DNA of 64,000 bases. Source: Pseudomonas helmanticensis (GTDB lineage Bacteria; Pseudomonadota; Gammaproteobacteria; Pseudomonadales; Pseudomonadaceae). Position numbers and translations under genes: made by a program. Where the stretch lies: the NCBI RefSeq assembly GCF_900182985.1, contig NZ_FXUY01000001.1, forward strand, positions 4,475,501 through 4,539,500. Reading direction: 5' to 3'. The notes below the pieces were generated by a model. It worked only from the letters and a program-made list of their open reading frames with translations, searched no databases and was not told where the DNA came from. This document shows, in pieces, positions 26,731-36,324 of this stretch (its first letter is position 1; each line of letters opens with the position of its first letter).

Positions 26731-27701
26731 GCGGGCTGACGAAGGTAATACGCGAGTACTCGCTGTTTCAGGCCGTGCTGCTGGTGATCGACCGGCTGCG
26801 CGAAGCACACCCGCATCTGAGCGAAGACGATCTGTACGATCAGGTCGAGTTCCAGGCCAACCCGAGCCTCGGTTTTCCACGCAGTGATGTTGATCGCGTG
26901 GAGTTCTTCGAAGAGCACGGGCAGATGCGCGCGCGCATGCGTTTCAACCTGATCGGCCTGGTCGGCTCGGGTTCGCCGTTGCCGGCGTTCTACGGCGAAC
27001 AGGCTCTGGGCGACAGCGAGGACGGCAACCCCACGCGCAACTTCCTCGACCTGTTCCACCATCGCCTGCAACGGCTGATGCTGCCGATCTGGCGCAAGTA
27101 TCGCTACCGCGCAAGCTTCCAGAGCGGCGCGCTCGACCCGTTTTCGTCGCAGCTGTTTGCGCTGATCGGTCTGGGCGGTGAAGAGATCCGCAAGGCCAAG
27201 GAACTCAACTGGAAACGCCTGCTGCCGTACCTCGGTTTGCTCAGCTTGCGGGCGCACTCGGCGGCGTTGATCGAAGCCGTGCTGCGTTACTACTTCAAGC
27301 ACGAAGACCTGGTCATCGAGCAGTGCATCGAGCGCCGCGTGGAAATCCTCGAAGAGCAGCGCAATCGTTTGGGCCGCGCCAACAGCCTGCTCGGTGAAGA
27401 CCTGGTGCTCGGCGAGCACGTGCGCGACCGCAGCGGCAAATTCCGCATTCACATTACTGAACTCGACTGGCAGCGATTCCATGAATTCCTGCCGATCGGT
27501 TTCGGTTACCAGCCGCTCTGCGCGCTGGTGCGGTTCACTTTGCGTGACCCGCTCGATTACGACATCCGCCTGGTCTTGCGCCAGGAAGAAATCCGCGAAC
27601 TGCGCATCGGTGAGCAGAACGCCTGTCGCCTCGGTTGGACCAGTTGGCTGGGCCGCGAAAAAGCGGACGGCGTGGTGACCCTGGGCAGCAAAATTCATTA
27701 A
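26694..27701 (+). CDS. tssG: Type VI baseplate protein TssG
   Basis: 335 residues. VEFQANPSLGFPRSDV, FNLIGLVGSGSPLPAFY and ERRVEILEEQRNRLG are family features. Wedge partner of TssF. The 37-base overlap with tssF implies a fixed stoichiometry through coupled translation. The next gene, tssH, starts 11 bases after the stop. Confidence 0.95.
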   Translation: MDTTYGPAAPALSGLTKVIREYSLFQAVLLVIDRLREAHPHLSEDDLYDQVEFQANPSLGFPRSDVDRVEFFEEHGQMRARMRFNLIGLVGSGSPLPAFYGEQALGDSEDGNPTRNFLDLFHHRLQRLMLPIWRKYRYRASFQSGALDPFSSQLFALIGLGGEEIRKAKELNWKRLLPYLGLLSLRAHSAALIEAVLRYYFKHEDLVIEQCIERRVEILEEQRNRLGRANSLLGEDLVLGEHVRDRSGKFRIHITELDWQRFHEFLPIGFGYQPLCALVRFTLRDPLDYDIRLVLRQEEIRELRIGEQNACRLGWTSWLGREKADGVVTLGSKIH

Positions 27702-27712
27702 GGACGTGAGCC

Positions 27713-30370
27713 ATGATCAACGTAGACCTGCAACAACTCATCCAGGCGCTGGACGCCGAAACCCGTCGTGATCTGGAACGTTCGGCCGAGCGTTGCGTGG
27801 CCCGTGGCGGCAGCAAGATCCTCGTCGAAGACTTGATGCTGGGCCTGCTGGAGCGTCCAAACGGCTTGCTCGCGCGCGCGCTGCAAGATGCCGATGTCGA
27901 TGCCGGCGAACTCAGCGCCGCGCTGCAATCGCGCGTTGAGCACAGCGCCTCGCGCAACCCGGTGTTTGCCCCGGAACTGGTGCAGTGGCTGCAAGACGCG
28001 CTGCTGGTGGCCAATCTCGAACTGGGCCAGACCCAGGTTGAAGATGCGGCGCTGATCCTTGCGCTGCTGCGCAATCCGATGCGCTACGCCGGCAGCCGTT
28101 ATCAGCCGCTGCTCGCCAAGCTGAATATCGATCGCCTGAAAGAATTTGCCCTGTCGCAACAGGAGCAACCGGCGGCCAACGGCAAGCCGGCCGCGCAGGG
28201 CGAATCGCTGTTGCAGCGCTTCACCCACAACCTGACCCAACAGGCCCGCGACGGCAAACTCGACCCGGTGCTGTGCCGTGATGGCGCGATCCGCCAGATG
28301 GTCGACATCCTCGCGCGTCGCCGCAAGAACAACCCAATCGTCGTCGGTGAGGCCGGTGTCGGCAAGACCGCCATCGTTGAAGGCCTGGCTTCACGCATCG
28401 CTGCCGGTGAAGTGCCGCAAGTGCTCAAAGGCGTTGAGCTGCTGTCGCTGGACATGGGCCTGTTGCAGGCCGGCGCCAGCGTCAAAGGTGAATTCGAGCG
28501 TCGCCTCAAAGGCGTGATCGACGAAGTCAAAGCTTCGCCGAAACCGATCATTCTGTTCATCGACGAAGCCCACACCCTGATCGGTGCGGGCGGCAATGCG
28601 GGTGGCTCCGACGCAGCCAACCTGCTGAAACCGGCACTGGCGCGTGGCGAACTGCGCACCATCGCCGCGACCACCTGGGCCGAGTACAAGAAATACTTCG
28701 AGAAAGACCCGGCCCTGGCCCGTCGTTTCCAGCCGGTGCAATTGCACGAACCGACCGTCAGCGAAGCGGTGACCATCCTTCGTGGTCTGGCCCAGGTTTA
28801 CGAGAAAAGCCACGGCATCTACCTGCGCGATGACGCGGTGGTTTCGGCGGCTGAGTTGTCCGCACGTTATCTGGCCGGTCGGCAACTGCCGGACAAAGCC
28901 GTCGACGTCCTCGACACCGCGTGTGCCCGCGTGCGCATCAGCCTCGCCGCCGCGCCGGAAAGCCTTGAGCGTCTGCGTGGCGAACTGGCCGAAGGTGGCC
29001 GTCAGCGTCAGGCGCTGCGTCGCGATGCCGAAGCCGGTCTGCTGATCGACCACGAAGCACTGGACGCGCTGGAAGTTCGTCTTGAAGAAGCCGAAAGCGA
29101 AATGGTTGCGCTGGAAACCCAGTGGACTGAGCAGAAAGCTTTGGCCGAACGCCTGCTGGATCTGCGTCAACAACTGGCCAAGGCTCGCGAAGCCGCAGCA
29201 GTCGAGCCCTTGGTCACCGTTGAAGAAGACGCCGAAGGCACTGTCATCGAAACCGTTGTTGCCGAAGTCGAAGAAGGCCAAAGCGTCGAGGCTCTGGAAG
29301 CCCTGCTCAACGAAACTCACAGCGCCCTGACTGCCGCTCAGGTCAAAGAGCGTCTGGTCAGCTTCGAGGTGTGCCCGCGTCTGGTTGCCGAAGTGATCAG
29401 CGCCTGGACCGGCGTGCCGCTGGCGCAACTGGCTCGCGAACACAACGCCAAGGTCGCCAGTTTCGCCACTGACCTGCGCACACGCATCCGTGGTCAGGAA
29501 CAAGCCGTGCACGCACTGGATCGCTCGATGCGCGCCACCGCTGCCGGGCTGAACAAACCTGATGCACCGGTCGGCGTATTCCTGTTGGTTGGTCCGAGCG
29601 GCGTCGGCAAGACCGAAACCGCATTGGCCTTGGCTGACTTGCTGTATGGCGGTGATCGTTTCATCACCACCATCAACATGTCCGAGTTTCAGGAGAAGCA
29701 CACCGTTTCCCGCCTGATCGGTGCACCGCCAGGCTACGTCGGTTACGGCGAGGGCGGCATGCTCACCGAAGCCGTGCGCCAGAAGCCGTATTCGGTGGTG
29801 CTGCTCGATGAAGTCGAAAAAGCTGATCCGGATGTGCTCAACCTGTTCTATCAAATCTTCGACAAAGGCGTGGCCAACGACGGCGAAGGTCGCGAGATCG
29901 ACTTCCGCAACACGTTGATCCTGATGACCTCGAACCTCGGTAGCGACAAGATCAGCGACCTCTGCGAAAACGGCGCGCGCCCGACGGCGGAAGTGCTCGA
30001 AGAAACCATTCGCCCGGTACTCAGCAAGCACTTCAAACCCGCGCTGTTGGCGCGGATGAAAGTGGTGCCGTACTACCCGGTTGGTGGCCCGGTGCTGCGC
30101 GAGCTGATCGAGATCAAACTCGGTCGTCTCGGCGAGCGTCTCAACCGTCGTCAGCTGGATTTCAGCTGGTGCCAGAACCTCGTCGATCACCTGTCCGAGC
30201 GTTGCACGCAGAGCGACAGCGGCGCGCGCCTGATCGACCATCTGCTCGACCAACACGTGCTGCCGTTGGTGGCCGATCGTCTGCTCGATGCCATGGCCAC
30301 CGGTGAAAGCCTCAAGCGTGTGCATGCCACGCTCGACGGCGAATCCAGCGTGACGTGCGAGTTCGCCTGA
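27713..30370 (+). CDS. tssH: Type VI AAA+ ATPase TssH (ClpV)
   Basis: 885 residues. N-domain (1-160), first AAA+ module with Walker A VVGEAGVGKTAIVEG (about residue 208), a coiled-coil middle domain (about 410-530), second AAA+ module with LLVGPSGVGKTETALAL (about 622), Walker B VVLLDEVEKADP and the C-terminal D2-small domain. ClpV recycles contracted TssB/TssC sheaths. The length and the short middle domain separate it from housekeeping ClpB. Confidence 0.97.
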   Translation: MINVDLQQLIQALDAETRRDLERSAERCVARGGSKILVEDLMLGLLERPNGLLARALQDADVDAGELSAALQSRVEHSASRNPVFAPELVQWLQDALLVANLELGQTQVEDAALILALLRNPMRYAGSRYQPLLAKLNIDRLKEFALSQQEQPAANGKPAAQGESLLQRFTHNLTQQARDGKLDPVLCRDGAIRQMVDILARRRKNNPIVVGEAGVGKTAIVEGLASRIAAGEVPQVLKGVELLSLDMGLLQAGASVKGEFERRLKGVIDEVKASPKPIILFIDEAHTLIGAGGNAGGSDAANLLKPALARGELRTIAATTWAEYKKYFEKDPALARRFQPVQLHEPTVSEAVTILRGLAQVYEKSHGIYLRDDAVVSAAELSARYLAGRQLPDKAVDVLDTACARVRISLAAAPESLERLRGELAEGGRQRQALRRDAEAGLLIDHEALDALEVRLEEAESEMVALETQWTEQKALAERLLDLRQQLAKAREAAAVEPLVTVEEDAEGTVIETVVAEVEEGQSVEALEALLNETHSALTAAQVKERLVSFEVCPRLVAEVISAWTGVPLAQLAREHNAKVASFATDLRTRIRGQEQAVHALDRSMRATAAGLNKPDAPVGVFLLVGPSGVGKTETALALADLLYGGDRFITTINMSEFQEKHTVSRLIGAPPGYVGYGEGGMLTEAVRQKPYSVVLLDEVEKADPDVLNLFYQIFDKGVANDGEGREIDFRNTLILMTSNLGSDKISDLCENGARPTAEVLEETIRPVLSKHFKPALLARMKVVPYYPVGGPVLRELIEIKLGRLGERLNRRQLDFSWCQNLVDHLSERCTQSDSGARLIDHLLDQHVLPLVADRLLDAMATGESLKRVHATLDGESSVTCEFA

Positions 30371-30380
30371 GGTGGGTGTG

Positions 30381-31901
30381 ATGTTCACTCAAGTGCCGCA
30401 GCCGCTGGTCTATGCCGAAGCGTTGCTGGCGCAATTCGCCAGTCTGTCGCGGGCGGCGGACGGTGCTGCGTTGCTGGGTGACTTTGTGCGCGGGCTGGCC
30501 GAGTTGAGTGGTTGCGAGTTGACTCAGTTGTATCTGCTCGACGCCACTCACACGTGCCTGGGGATGAACGCCGAGTGCCTCGACGGCGCCCTGCAACCGC
30601 GCGAAGCGGCGAGCCTGCCAGCGGATTACAACGGTGAACAACTGCTGCAATTTGCCCTCTGCCAGAACCGCGTCGTGTGCCTCGACGACTTGAGCGGCAG
30701 CCTGCACGAAACCAGTTTCCTGCCAGCGACGACCTCGCCGTGGCAGTCGCTGTTGTGTGTGCCGCTGGTCAATCAGCACAAGGCTGTCGAAGGCCTGCTG
30801 CTGTGTGCCAGCCGGCGTCGCACCAACCTGCAAGGCTTTGCCGATTCGCTCGGTCAGCTCGGCTCGTTCGTGCTTGGCCAGTTGCATTTGCTGCAACGTC
30901 TGCGTCAGCCGCTGGCGCAATCGGCCATGGCTGCGCTCAGTGTGCCGAGCATCAGTGGTTATGGCCTGATCGGCAAAAGCGCGGCGATGCGCCAGACCCA
31001 CTCGCTGATCAGCAAAGTGCTGCACAGCCCGTACACCGTGCTGCTGCGTGGCGAAACCGGCACCGGCAAGGAAGTCGTCGCCCGCGCGATTCACGATTGC
31101 GGCCCGCGTCGCTCCCAGGCATTCATCGTGCAGAACTGCGCGGCCGTGCCGGAAAATCTGCTGGAAAGTGAGCTGTTCGGCTATCGCAAAGGCGCCTTCA
31201 CCGGTGCCGACCGCGACCGCGCCGGGCTGTTCGATGCGGCCAATGGCGGCACGCTGTTGCTCGACGAGATCGGCGACATGCCGCTGTCGTTGCAGGCAAA
31301 GATTCTGCGCGTGTTGCAGGAAGGCGAGATTCGTCCGCTGGGTTCCAACGACACGCACAAGATCGATGTGCGCATCATCGCTGCGACGCACCGCGATCTG
31401 TCGACGCTGGTCAGCGAGGGCAAATTCCGCGAAGACTTGTACTACCGCCTCGCGCAATTCCCGATCGAGCTGCCCGCTCTGCGTCAGCGCGAAGGCGACA
31501 TCCTTGAATTGGCCCAGCACTTTGCCGAGAAGACGTGCACGTACTTGCAGCGCGATCCGGTGCGCTGGTCGGACGCAGCGCTGGAGCATCTGGGCGGTTA
31601 CACCTTCCCCGGCAACGTGCGGGAACTCAAGGCCTTGGTCGAGCGCGCGGTGCTGTTGTGCGAAGGCGGCGAGTTGCTCGCCGAGCATTTCTCCCTGCGC
31701 ATGGAGCCGGCACCGGAAGACAACAGCCACCTGAATCTGCGCGAACGCCTGGAGCAGGTCGAACGCACCTTGTTGCTCGATTGCCTGCGCAAAAACGATG
31801 GCAACCAGACCCTCGCCGCCCGCGAACTGGGCTTGCCTCGGCGCACGCTGCTGTACCGCCTCGGCCGTTTGAATATCAACCTGGGTGACTTCGATGGTTG
31901 A
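30381..31901 (+). CDS. Sigma-54-dependent activator of the T6SS cluster (Sfa/VasH type)
   Basis: 506 residues from ATG 30381, with GAGGTG upstream. A GAF-like N-terminal sensor domain (about 25-170) is followed by the AAA+ domain: Walker A GETGTGKE (about 224-231), the sigma-54 contact loop GAFTGA (271-276), and LLLDEIGDMPLSLQAKILRV. A Fis-type helix-turn-helix closes it (NQTLAARELGLPRRTLLYRL). There is no receiver domain. The order clpV2-sfa2 in the P. aeruginosa H2 cluster is the same. It likely activates tss, vgrG or hcp promoters with RpoN. Confidence 0.92.
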   Translation: MFTQVPQPLVYAEALLAQFASLSRAADGAALLGDFVRGLAELSGCELTQLYLLDATHTCLGMNAECLDGALQPREAASLPADYNGEQLLQFALCQNRVVCLDDLSGSLHETSFLPATTSPWQSLLCVPLVNQHKAVEGLLLCASRRRTNLQGFADSLGQLGSFVLGQLHLLQRLRQPLAQSAMAALSVPSISGYGLIGKSAAMRQTHSLISKVLHSPYTVLLRGETGTGKEVVARAIHDCGPRRSQAFIVQNCAAVPENLLESELFGYRKGAFTGADRDRAGLFDAANGGTLLLDEIGDMPLSLQAKILRVLQEGEIRPLGSNDTHKIDVRIIAATHRDLSTLVSEGKFREDLYYRLAQFPIELPALRQREGDILELAQHFAEKTCTYLQRDPVRWSDAALEHLGGYTFPGNVRELKALVERAVLLCEGGELLAEHFSLRMEPAPEDNSHLNLRERLEQVERTLLLDCLRKNDGNQTLAARELGLPRRTLLYRLGRLNINLGDFDG

Positions 31902-31967
31902 TCTGAAGTTGCCTTCTGCACCCAGCAGATTCCCTGTAGGCCAAAGATCTCCTGTCGCAGGCAAACT

Positions 31968-32106
31968 CCTTGTGGCGAGGGGACTTGTCCCCGTTCGGCT
32001 GCGTAGCAGTCGCCATTCGGTAAACGCAGGTTTCCTGAAAAAACCGGAAATCAGGTTTTGGGGGCGCTGCGCACCCCAGCGGGGACAAGTCCCCTCGCTA
32101 CAGGAG
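31968..32106. repeat. REPIN-like inverted repeat (GGCGAGGGGACTTGTCCCCG family)
   Basis: The arm CCTTGTGGCGAGGGGACTTG... is mirrored by ...CAAGTCCCCTCGCTACAGG at the other end, enclosing smaller hairpins (TTTCCTGAAAAAACCGGAAA). It belongs to a different repeat family from the other REPs of this window. It separates the regulator gene from the second half of the tss operon. Confidence 0.85.
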
Positions 32107-32178
32107 ATTGTCGTACCTCCTTGGATTGGCTCAAGGCCCCGGTTTAGAGCCTTCCAAAACAACGAATTCGCTTATAAC

Positions 32179-32204
32179 AGCGCCGCCCGCAAGGGTCGGC
32201 GCTT
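32179..32204 (+). terminator. Hairpin before the small lipoprotein gene; weak terminator or attenuator
   Basis: AGCGCCGCCC, loop GCAA and GGGTCGGCGCT form a ten-pair stem with one bulge. It is followed by TTTGTGCTTTGT rather than a clean T run. With the REPIN it forms the only real break inside the tss operon, 31 bases before the next gene. Confidence 0.4.
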
Positions 32205-32234
32205 TGTGCTTTGTCTACCCCTGGAGACCCTCTG

Positions 32235-32375
32235 ATGTCTGTTCGTCACTGGCACGCTGTCCTGCTGACCCTCGTCGTTCTATGCGGCCTTGGCGGCTGT
32301 AGCGGCAATTACAAATTCAACGACAACGACTATCGCCCGTTGGGTGATCCGCAAGCGGTCAATCGCGGCAAGTGA
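32235..32375 (+). CDS. Small type VI-associated lipoprotein (orfX-like)
   Basis: 46 residues. Signal peptide with lipobox LGGCS (Cys at about residue 22) and a short mature tail, NYKFNDNDYRPLGDPQAVNR. A small gene occupies this place between sfa2 and fha2 in the P. aeruginosa H2 cluster. The function is unknown. It ends 18 bases before tagH. Confidence 0.8.
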   Translation: MSVRHWHAVLLTLVVLCGLGGCSGNYKFNDNDYRPLGDPQAVNRGK

Positions 32376-32393
32376 CCGCAAGGAGCATCAAAC

Positions 32394-33590
32394 ATGGAAT
32401 TGGTTTTCGAAATGCTGAACACCAAGCAGTTCGTGCCCACCGAGTTGTGCCAGAGGACCTTCAAACAGGCCGGTGGCGTGATCGGGCGGGGCGAGGACTG
32501 CGACTGGATCATTCCTGACCGCAAGCGTCACCTGTCCAATCACCACGCGATTGTCAGTTACCGCGAAGGCACGTTCTTCCTCACCGACACCAGCAGCAAC
32601 GGTGTCCAGGACGGCAGCAGCGGCGCACGCCTGAACAAAGGCGAGCCGGTGCGCATCGAGCATGGCAGCACTTACGTGCTCGGTGACTTCGAAATCCGCG
32701 CGCGACTGGTACGCGACCCGGCGACCTTCGACGGTGAAGTCGGGCGCCCGCGTGCGGCCGGCAGCATCATCCCGGACGACGCGTTCCTCGATCTCGACCC
32801 GCTCAATGCCCTCGAACAGCAAGAGCGCGTGTACTCGGAAATCGACGAACTGCTGGCGCCGAACACCAAGCCGGACGACTCCCGTCAGCGCGCCGACTAC
32901 GCGCGCATCGACATGGAAAGCCTGATGGTGCCAGAGCTGATTGCCGCGCCCGCCGAACCTGAGCCCGCTCCGGCACCGAAAGCCGTCGAGCGCCAGAGCG
33001 AAGGTTTCTGGGAGCACTTTGGCGCTGCGCTGGGTGTGGACGTCAAAGGCCTCGGTCACGACGAACGCGAAGCCCTGGCGTTGAACGCCGCGCGTCTGTT
33101 GCGCCAAAGCATCGGCGGTTTGCAGCAGAGCCTGCGTACCCGTTCCGAGCTGAAAAACGAGCTGCGTCTGGCCCAGACCACCGTGCAAGGCACCAACAAG
33201 AACCCGCTGAAATTCGCCGTCGACCCGAGCGAAGCGCTGCAGATTCTGTTGCAGCCAAGCAAGCCTGGGCATCTGCCGGCCGAGCAAGCGATCTCCCGTG
33301 CATTCCGCGATTTGCAGGCGCATCAGGTGGCGCTGCTGACCGCCAGCCGCGCCGCTGTGCGCGGCACGCTGGAGCATTTCTCGCCGGAGCAACTGACCCT
33401 GCGTTTCGAGCGCGACAGCAAGCCGTTGATCGCGACATCGGGCGGGCGCTGGAGAGCGTTCGGTCGTTATCACCAGGCACTGCGTCAGGACGATGACTGG
33501 AGCGAGCGCCTGCTGGCCCGCGACTTCGCCCAGGCCTACGAAGAACAGATCCGCCTGATTTCCACCCTTCACACCGACCACCAAGGATGA
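32394..33590 (+). CDS. tagH: FHA-domain type VI protein TagH (Fha2-like)
   Basis: 398 residues. N-terminal FHA domain (about 20-100) with IGRGEDCDWIIPD, the strand SNHHAIVSYREG and TSSNGVQ, the pThr-binding set. A linker rich in Pro/Ala/Glu leads to a C-terminal helical region (about 200-390) seen in TagH/VasC proteins, with FEEQIRLISTL-like end. It reads out phosphorylation set by the kinase and phosphatase encoded at the end of this operon. The stop overlaps the tssJ frame. Confidence 0.93.
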   Translation: MELVFEMLNTKQFVPTELCQRTFKQAGGVIGRGEDCDWIIPDRKRHLSNHHAIVSYREGTFFLTDTSSNGVQDGSSGARLNKGEPVRIEHGSTYVLGDFEIRARLVRDPATFDGEVGRPRAAGSIIPDDAFLDLDPLNALEQQERVYSEIDELLAPNTKPDDSRQRADYARIDMESLMVPELIAAPAEPEPAPAPKAVERQSEGFWEHFGAALGVDVKGLGHDEREALALNAARLLRQSIGGLQQSLRTRSELKNELRLAQTTVQGTNKNPLKFAVDPSEALQILLQPSKPGHLPAEQAISRAFRDLQAHQVALLTASRAAVRGTLEHFSPEQLTLRFERDSKPLIATSGGRWRAFGRYHQALRQDDDWSERLLARDFAQAYEEQIRLISTLHTDHQG

Positions 33591-33595
33591 TGCGC

Positions 33596-34096
33596 ATGTC
33601 TCGCCGCTCGACCGCTTTTTTCAAGACGCTGACTGCGCTCACCGTGCTGGTGCTGCTCGCCGGTTGCTCGTCGCTGTCGCCGTACTCGAAAGTGACCAAG
33701 ATCAACCTGAAGCTCACCGGCAGCGATCAGTTGAATCTGGACCTCAATGGCCGCCCATCGCCGGTGGTGGTACGCCTGTTCGAACTCAAACACCCGGTGA
33801 CCTTCGAGAACGCTGATTTCTTCAGCCTCTACGAACGCGCCAAGGAATCCCTCAACCCGGATCTGGTGGCCAGTGAAGAACTCGAACTGCGCCCGGGCGA
33901 AACCGTGGAACTGAAGCTCAAGGTGGAAGAGGGCAGCCGTTATGTTGGCGTTCTTGCCGCTTACCGCGACTTGCCGGAAACCCAATGGCGCCACACGGTG
34001 CAGATCACTCCGTTGGAAGTTACCGAAGTCGATCTGACTCTGGACCAGACCGGCATCCGTAACACTAATCAAGTGCTCGCCAAGGCGGATGACTGA
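33596..34096 (+). CDS. tssJ: Type VI outer membrane lipoprotein TssJ
   Basis: 166 residues from ATG 33596; ATGs at 33587 and 33590 are in frame, but AAGGA at 33583-33587 is best spaced for 33596. Lipobox LLAGCS. Mature part is a TTR-like beta sandwich (NLDLNGRPSPVVVRLFELK, FFSLYERA, YVGVLAAYRDL). TssJ anchors the TssL-TssM membrane complex to the outer membrane. Confidence 0.95.
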   Translation: MSRRSTAFFKTLTALTVLVLLAGCSSLSPYSKVTKINLKLTGSDQLNLDLNGRPSPVVVRLFELKHPVTFENADFFSLYERAKESLNPDLVASEELELRPGETVELKLKVEEGSRYVGVLAAYRDLPETQWRHTVQITPLEVTEVDLTLDQTGIRNTNQVLAKADD

Positions 34097-34098
34097 CC

Positions 34099-35430
34099 AT
34101 GAATACCCATAAAGTCATTTGGCAGGAAGGCATGCTGCTGCGTCCGCAGCACTTCCAGCATAACGATCGCTATTACGATCACCAGATGAAAACCCGCACC
34201 CAATTGCTCGGTGGCTACACCTGGGGGTTTCTCAATCTGGAGATCGACTTGCAGTTCCTCAACATGGGCAAACTGGTGATCAGTGAAGCCTCGGGGATTC
34301 TGCCGGACGGCAGCCTGTTCGAACTCGGTGGCAACACTGAGCCGCTGGCGCTGGACGTGCCGCCGAACACGGGCAACACGCCGATCTACCTGGCGCTGCC
34401 GCTGGTCACCGGCAACCACATCGAAGCACGCCGTCCGGAGCAATCCGACGTGCTTGCGCGTTACACCGCGTATGACGCCGAAGTGGCCGACTCCAACGCC
34501 GGCGACGATTCCGCCAGCCAGGTCAGCTGCGGTCGTCCGGACTTCAAACTGTTGCTCGGCGAGCAGCAGAGCGATCAGGCCTACGTGAAGCTGAAGATTT
34601 GCGACGTGCTCGACACCACGCCCGACGGCGTGATCAGCCTCGACCCGGATTTCGTCCCGACCTACATTCAGGCCCACGCCTCCAGCTACCTGCTGTCGTG
34701 CCTGAAAGAAGTCATCAGCATGCTCAGCCACCGTGGCGACACCATTGCCGAGCGGATTCGCTCGAACGGTAAGGTCGGCGGCGCGGAAGTCGGCGACTTC
34801 ATGATGCTGCAACTGATCAACCGTACCGAACTGCTGCTGCGTCACTACCTCGGCCTGGAGCAAGTGCATCCGGAAGAGTTGTATCGCACGCTGTTGACCA
34901 TGCTCGGCGATCTGGCGACGTTCTCCGGCGAAAGCAAACGCCCGCGTCTGGACAGCCGCTACTCCCACGCCGATCAGGGCGCGAGCTTCCGCAAACTGAT
35001 GGAAGCGATTCGTCAGGTGCTGTCGATGGTGCTCGAACAGCACGCCATCGAACTGATCCTGCAAGCGCGTCAGTACGGCATCATCGTCTCGCCGTTGCAT
35101 GACCACAAACTGCTCGGCTCGGCCTCGTTCGTGCTGGCGGCCAGTGCCAACTGCGACTCCGAAGAACTGCGCCATCGCTTGCCGGCGCACCTCAAGGTTG
35201 GCCCGGTGGAGCGCATCCGCCAACTGGTCAACCTGCACTTGCCGGGGATCAAGGTCAAACCGTTGCCGGTGGCCCCGCGGCAGATCGCGTTCCACTCGAA
35301 CAAAACCTATTTCATCCTCGAACTCAGTTCCGAAGACCTGGCACAACTCGAGCGCTCCGGCGGTTTCGCGTTCCACGTGTCCGGCGAATTTGCCGAGCTT
35401 GAACTGAAATTCTGGGCCATCAGGAACTGA
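34099..35430 (+). CDS. tssK: Type VI baseplate protein TssK
   Basis: 443 residues. The opening KVIWQEGMLLRPQHFQ is diagnostic. The middle helical part (RTELLLRHYLGLEQVHPEELY) and the C-terminal receptor-binding-like domain with HLPGIKVKPLPVAPRQI complete it. TssK links the baseplate to TssL/TssM. Two bases separate it from tssJ. Confidence 0.97.
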   Translation: MNTHKVIWQEGMLLRPQHFQHNDRYYDHQMKTRTQLLGGYTWGFLNLEIDLQFLNMGKLVISEASGILPDGSLFELGGNTEPLALDVPPNTGNTPIYLALPLVTGNHIEARRPEQSDVLARYTAYDAEVADSNAGDDSASQVSCGRPDFKLLLGEQQSDQAYVKLKICDVLDTTPDGVISLDPDFVPTYIQAHASSYLLSCLKEVISMLSHRGDTIAERIRSNGKVGGAEVGDFMMLQLINRTELLLRHYLGLEQVHPEELYRTLLTMLGDLATFSGESKRPRLDSRYSHADQGASFRKLMEAIRQVLSMVLEQHAIELILQARQYGIIVSPLHDHKLLGSASFVLAASANCDSEELRHRLPAHLKVGPVERIRQLVNLHLPGIKVKPLPVAPRQIAFHSNKTYFILELSSEDLAQLERSGGFAFHVSGEFAELELKFWAIRN

Positions 35431-35435
35431 CCGAC

Positions 35436-36311
35436 ATGATCAAGGAAACGGATTACAACCAGGACGACAAAACCGTCCTGCTCGATCGTCAAGGCCACGG
35501 ACCGGCGTCGAGTCCGCTGACCGACTTCGCTGCGCCGCCGCGCTTCGAGCAACTGGAAGAACGGATGATCTACGCCGCGCGCCTGCGTCCGGCGGAAGCG
35601 TTCAACATCAGCCTCAATTCGCTGGTGGCGGCATCCTCCGAACTGCTCTCGGAAGTGGTGCGCCTCAAGCACAGCGAAACCCGCGAAGACATGTACGCGC
35701 TGAATGAGCGCCTGACCGCCGGGCTCAAGCTGTTTGAAGTGCGCGCCCTGCACAACGGCGCCGAAAGCAGCCAGGTCATGGCCGCGCGTTACGTGCTCTG
35801 CACCGTGGTCGACGAAGCTGTCGTGACTACGCCGTGGGGCAACGAAAGCGAGTGGTCGCAGATGAGCCTGCTGAGCAGCTTCCACAACGAAACCTTCGGT
35901 GGCGAGAAGTTCTTCCAGTTGCTTGATCGGCTGTCGAAGAACCCGGTCAAGCACTTGCCGATGCTGGAGTTGATGTACCTGTGCCTGTCCCTCGGTTTCG
36001 AGGGCAAGTACCGTGTGCAGGCACGCGGCATGCTCGAACTCGAAGGCATCCGCGACGCCCTGTACCGGCAGATCCGTCAGTTGCGTGGCGACGTGCCACG
36101 CGAGTTGTCGCCGCACTGGGAAGGCCTGGATGATCAGCGCCGTAACCTGGTGCGCATCGTGCCGGCATGGATGGTGGTGTTGTTCACTGTCGTTTGTCTG
36201 GTGGTGATGTATTCGGGCTTCGCCTGGGTCTTGGGCGAGCAGCGCGACACCGTTCTGCAACCTTATCAGCCGCTTGATCCAGCCGCGGTCCAACCGCAGT
36301 CGCAGCCGTAA
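35436..36311 (+). CDS. tssL: Type VI inner membrane protein TssL (DotU family)
   Basis: 291 residues. The cytoplasmic DotU domain (about 40-240) shows ALCTVVDEAV-like helices (RYVLCTVVDEAVVTTPWG) and SLLSSFHNETFGGEKFF. A single transmembrane helix lies at about 246-268 (WMVVLFTVVCLVVMYSGFAW). Only a short periplasmic tail follows, so this TssL has no fused OmpA-like peptidoglycan-binding domain. Confidence 0.95.
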   Translation: MIKETDYNQDDKTVLLDRQGHGPASSPLTDFAAPPRFEQLEERMIYAARLRPAEAFNISLNSLVAASSELLSEVVRLKHSETREDMYALNERLTAGLKLFEVRALHNGAESSQVMAARYVLCTVVDEAVVTTPWGNESEWSQMSLLSSFHNETFGGEKFFQLLDRLSKNPVKHLPMLELMYLCLSLGFEGKYRVQARGMLELEGIRDALYRQIRQLRGDVPRELSPHWEGLDDQRRNLVRIVPAWMVVLFTVVCLVVMYSGFAWVLGEQRDTVLQPYQPLDPAAVQPQSQP

Positions 36312-36324
36312 ACAGGGACGTGTG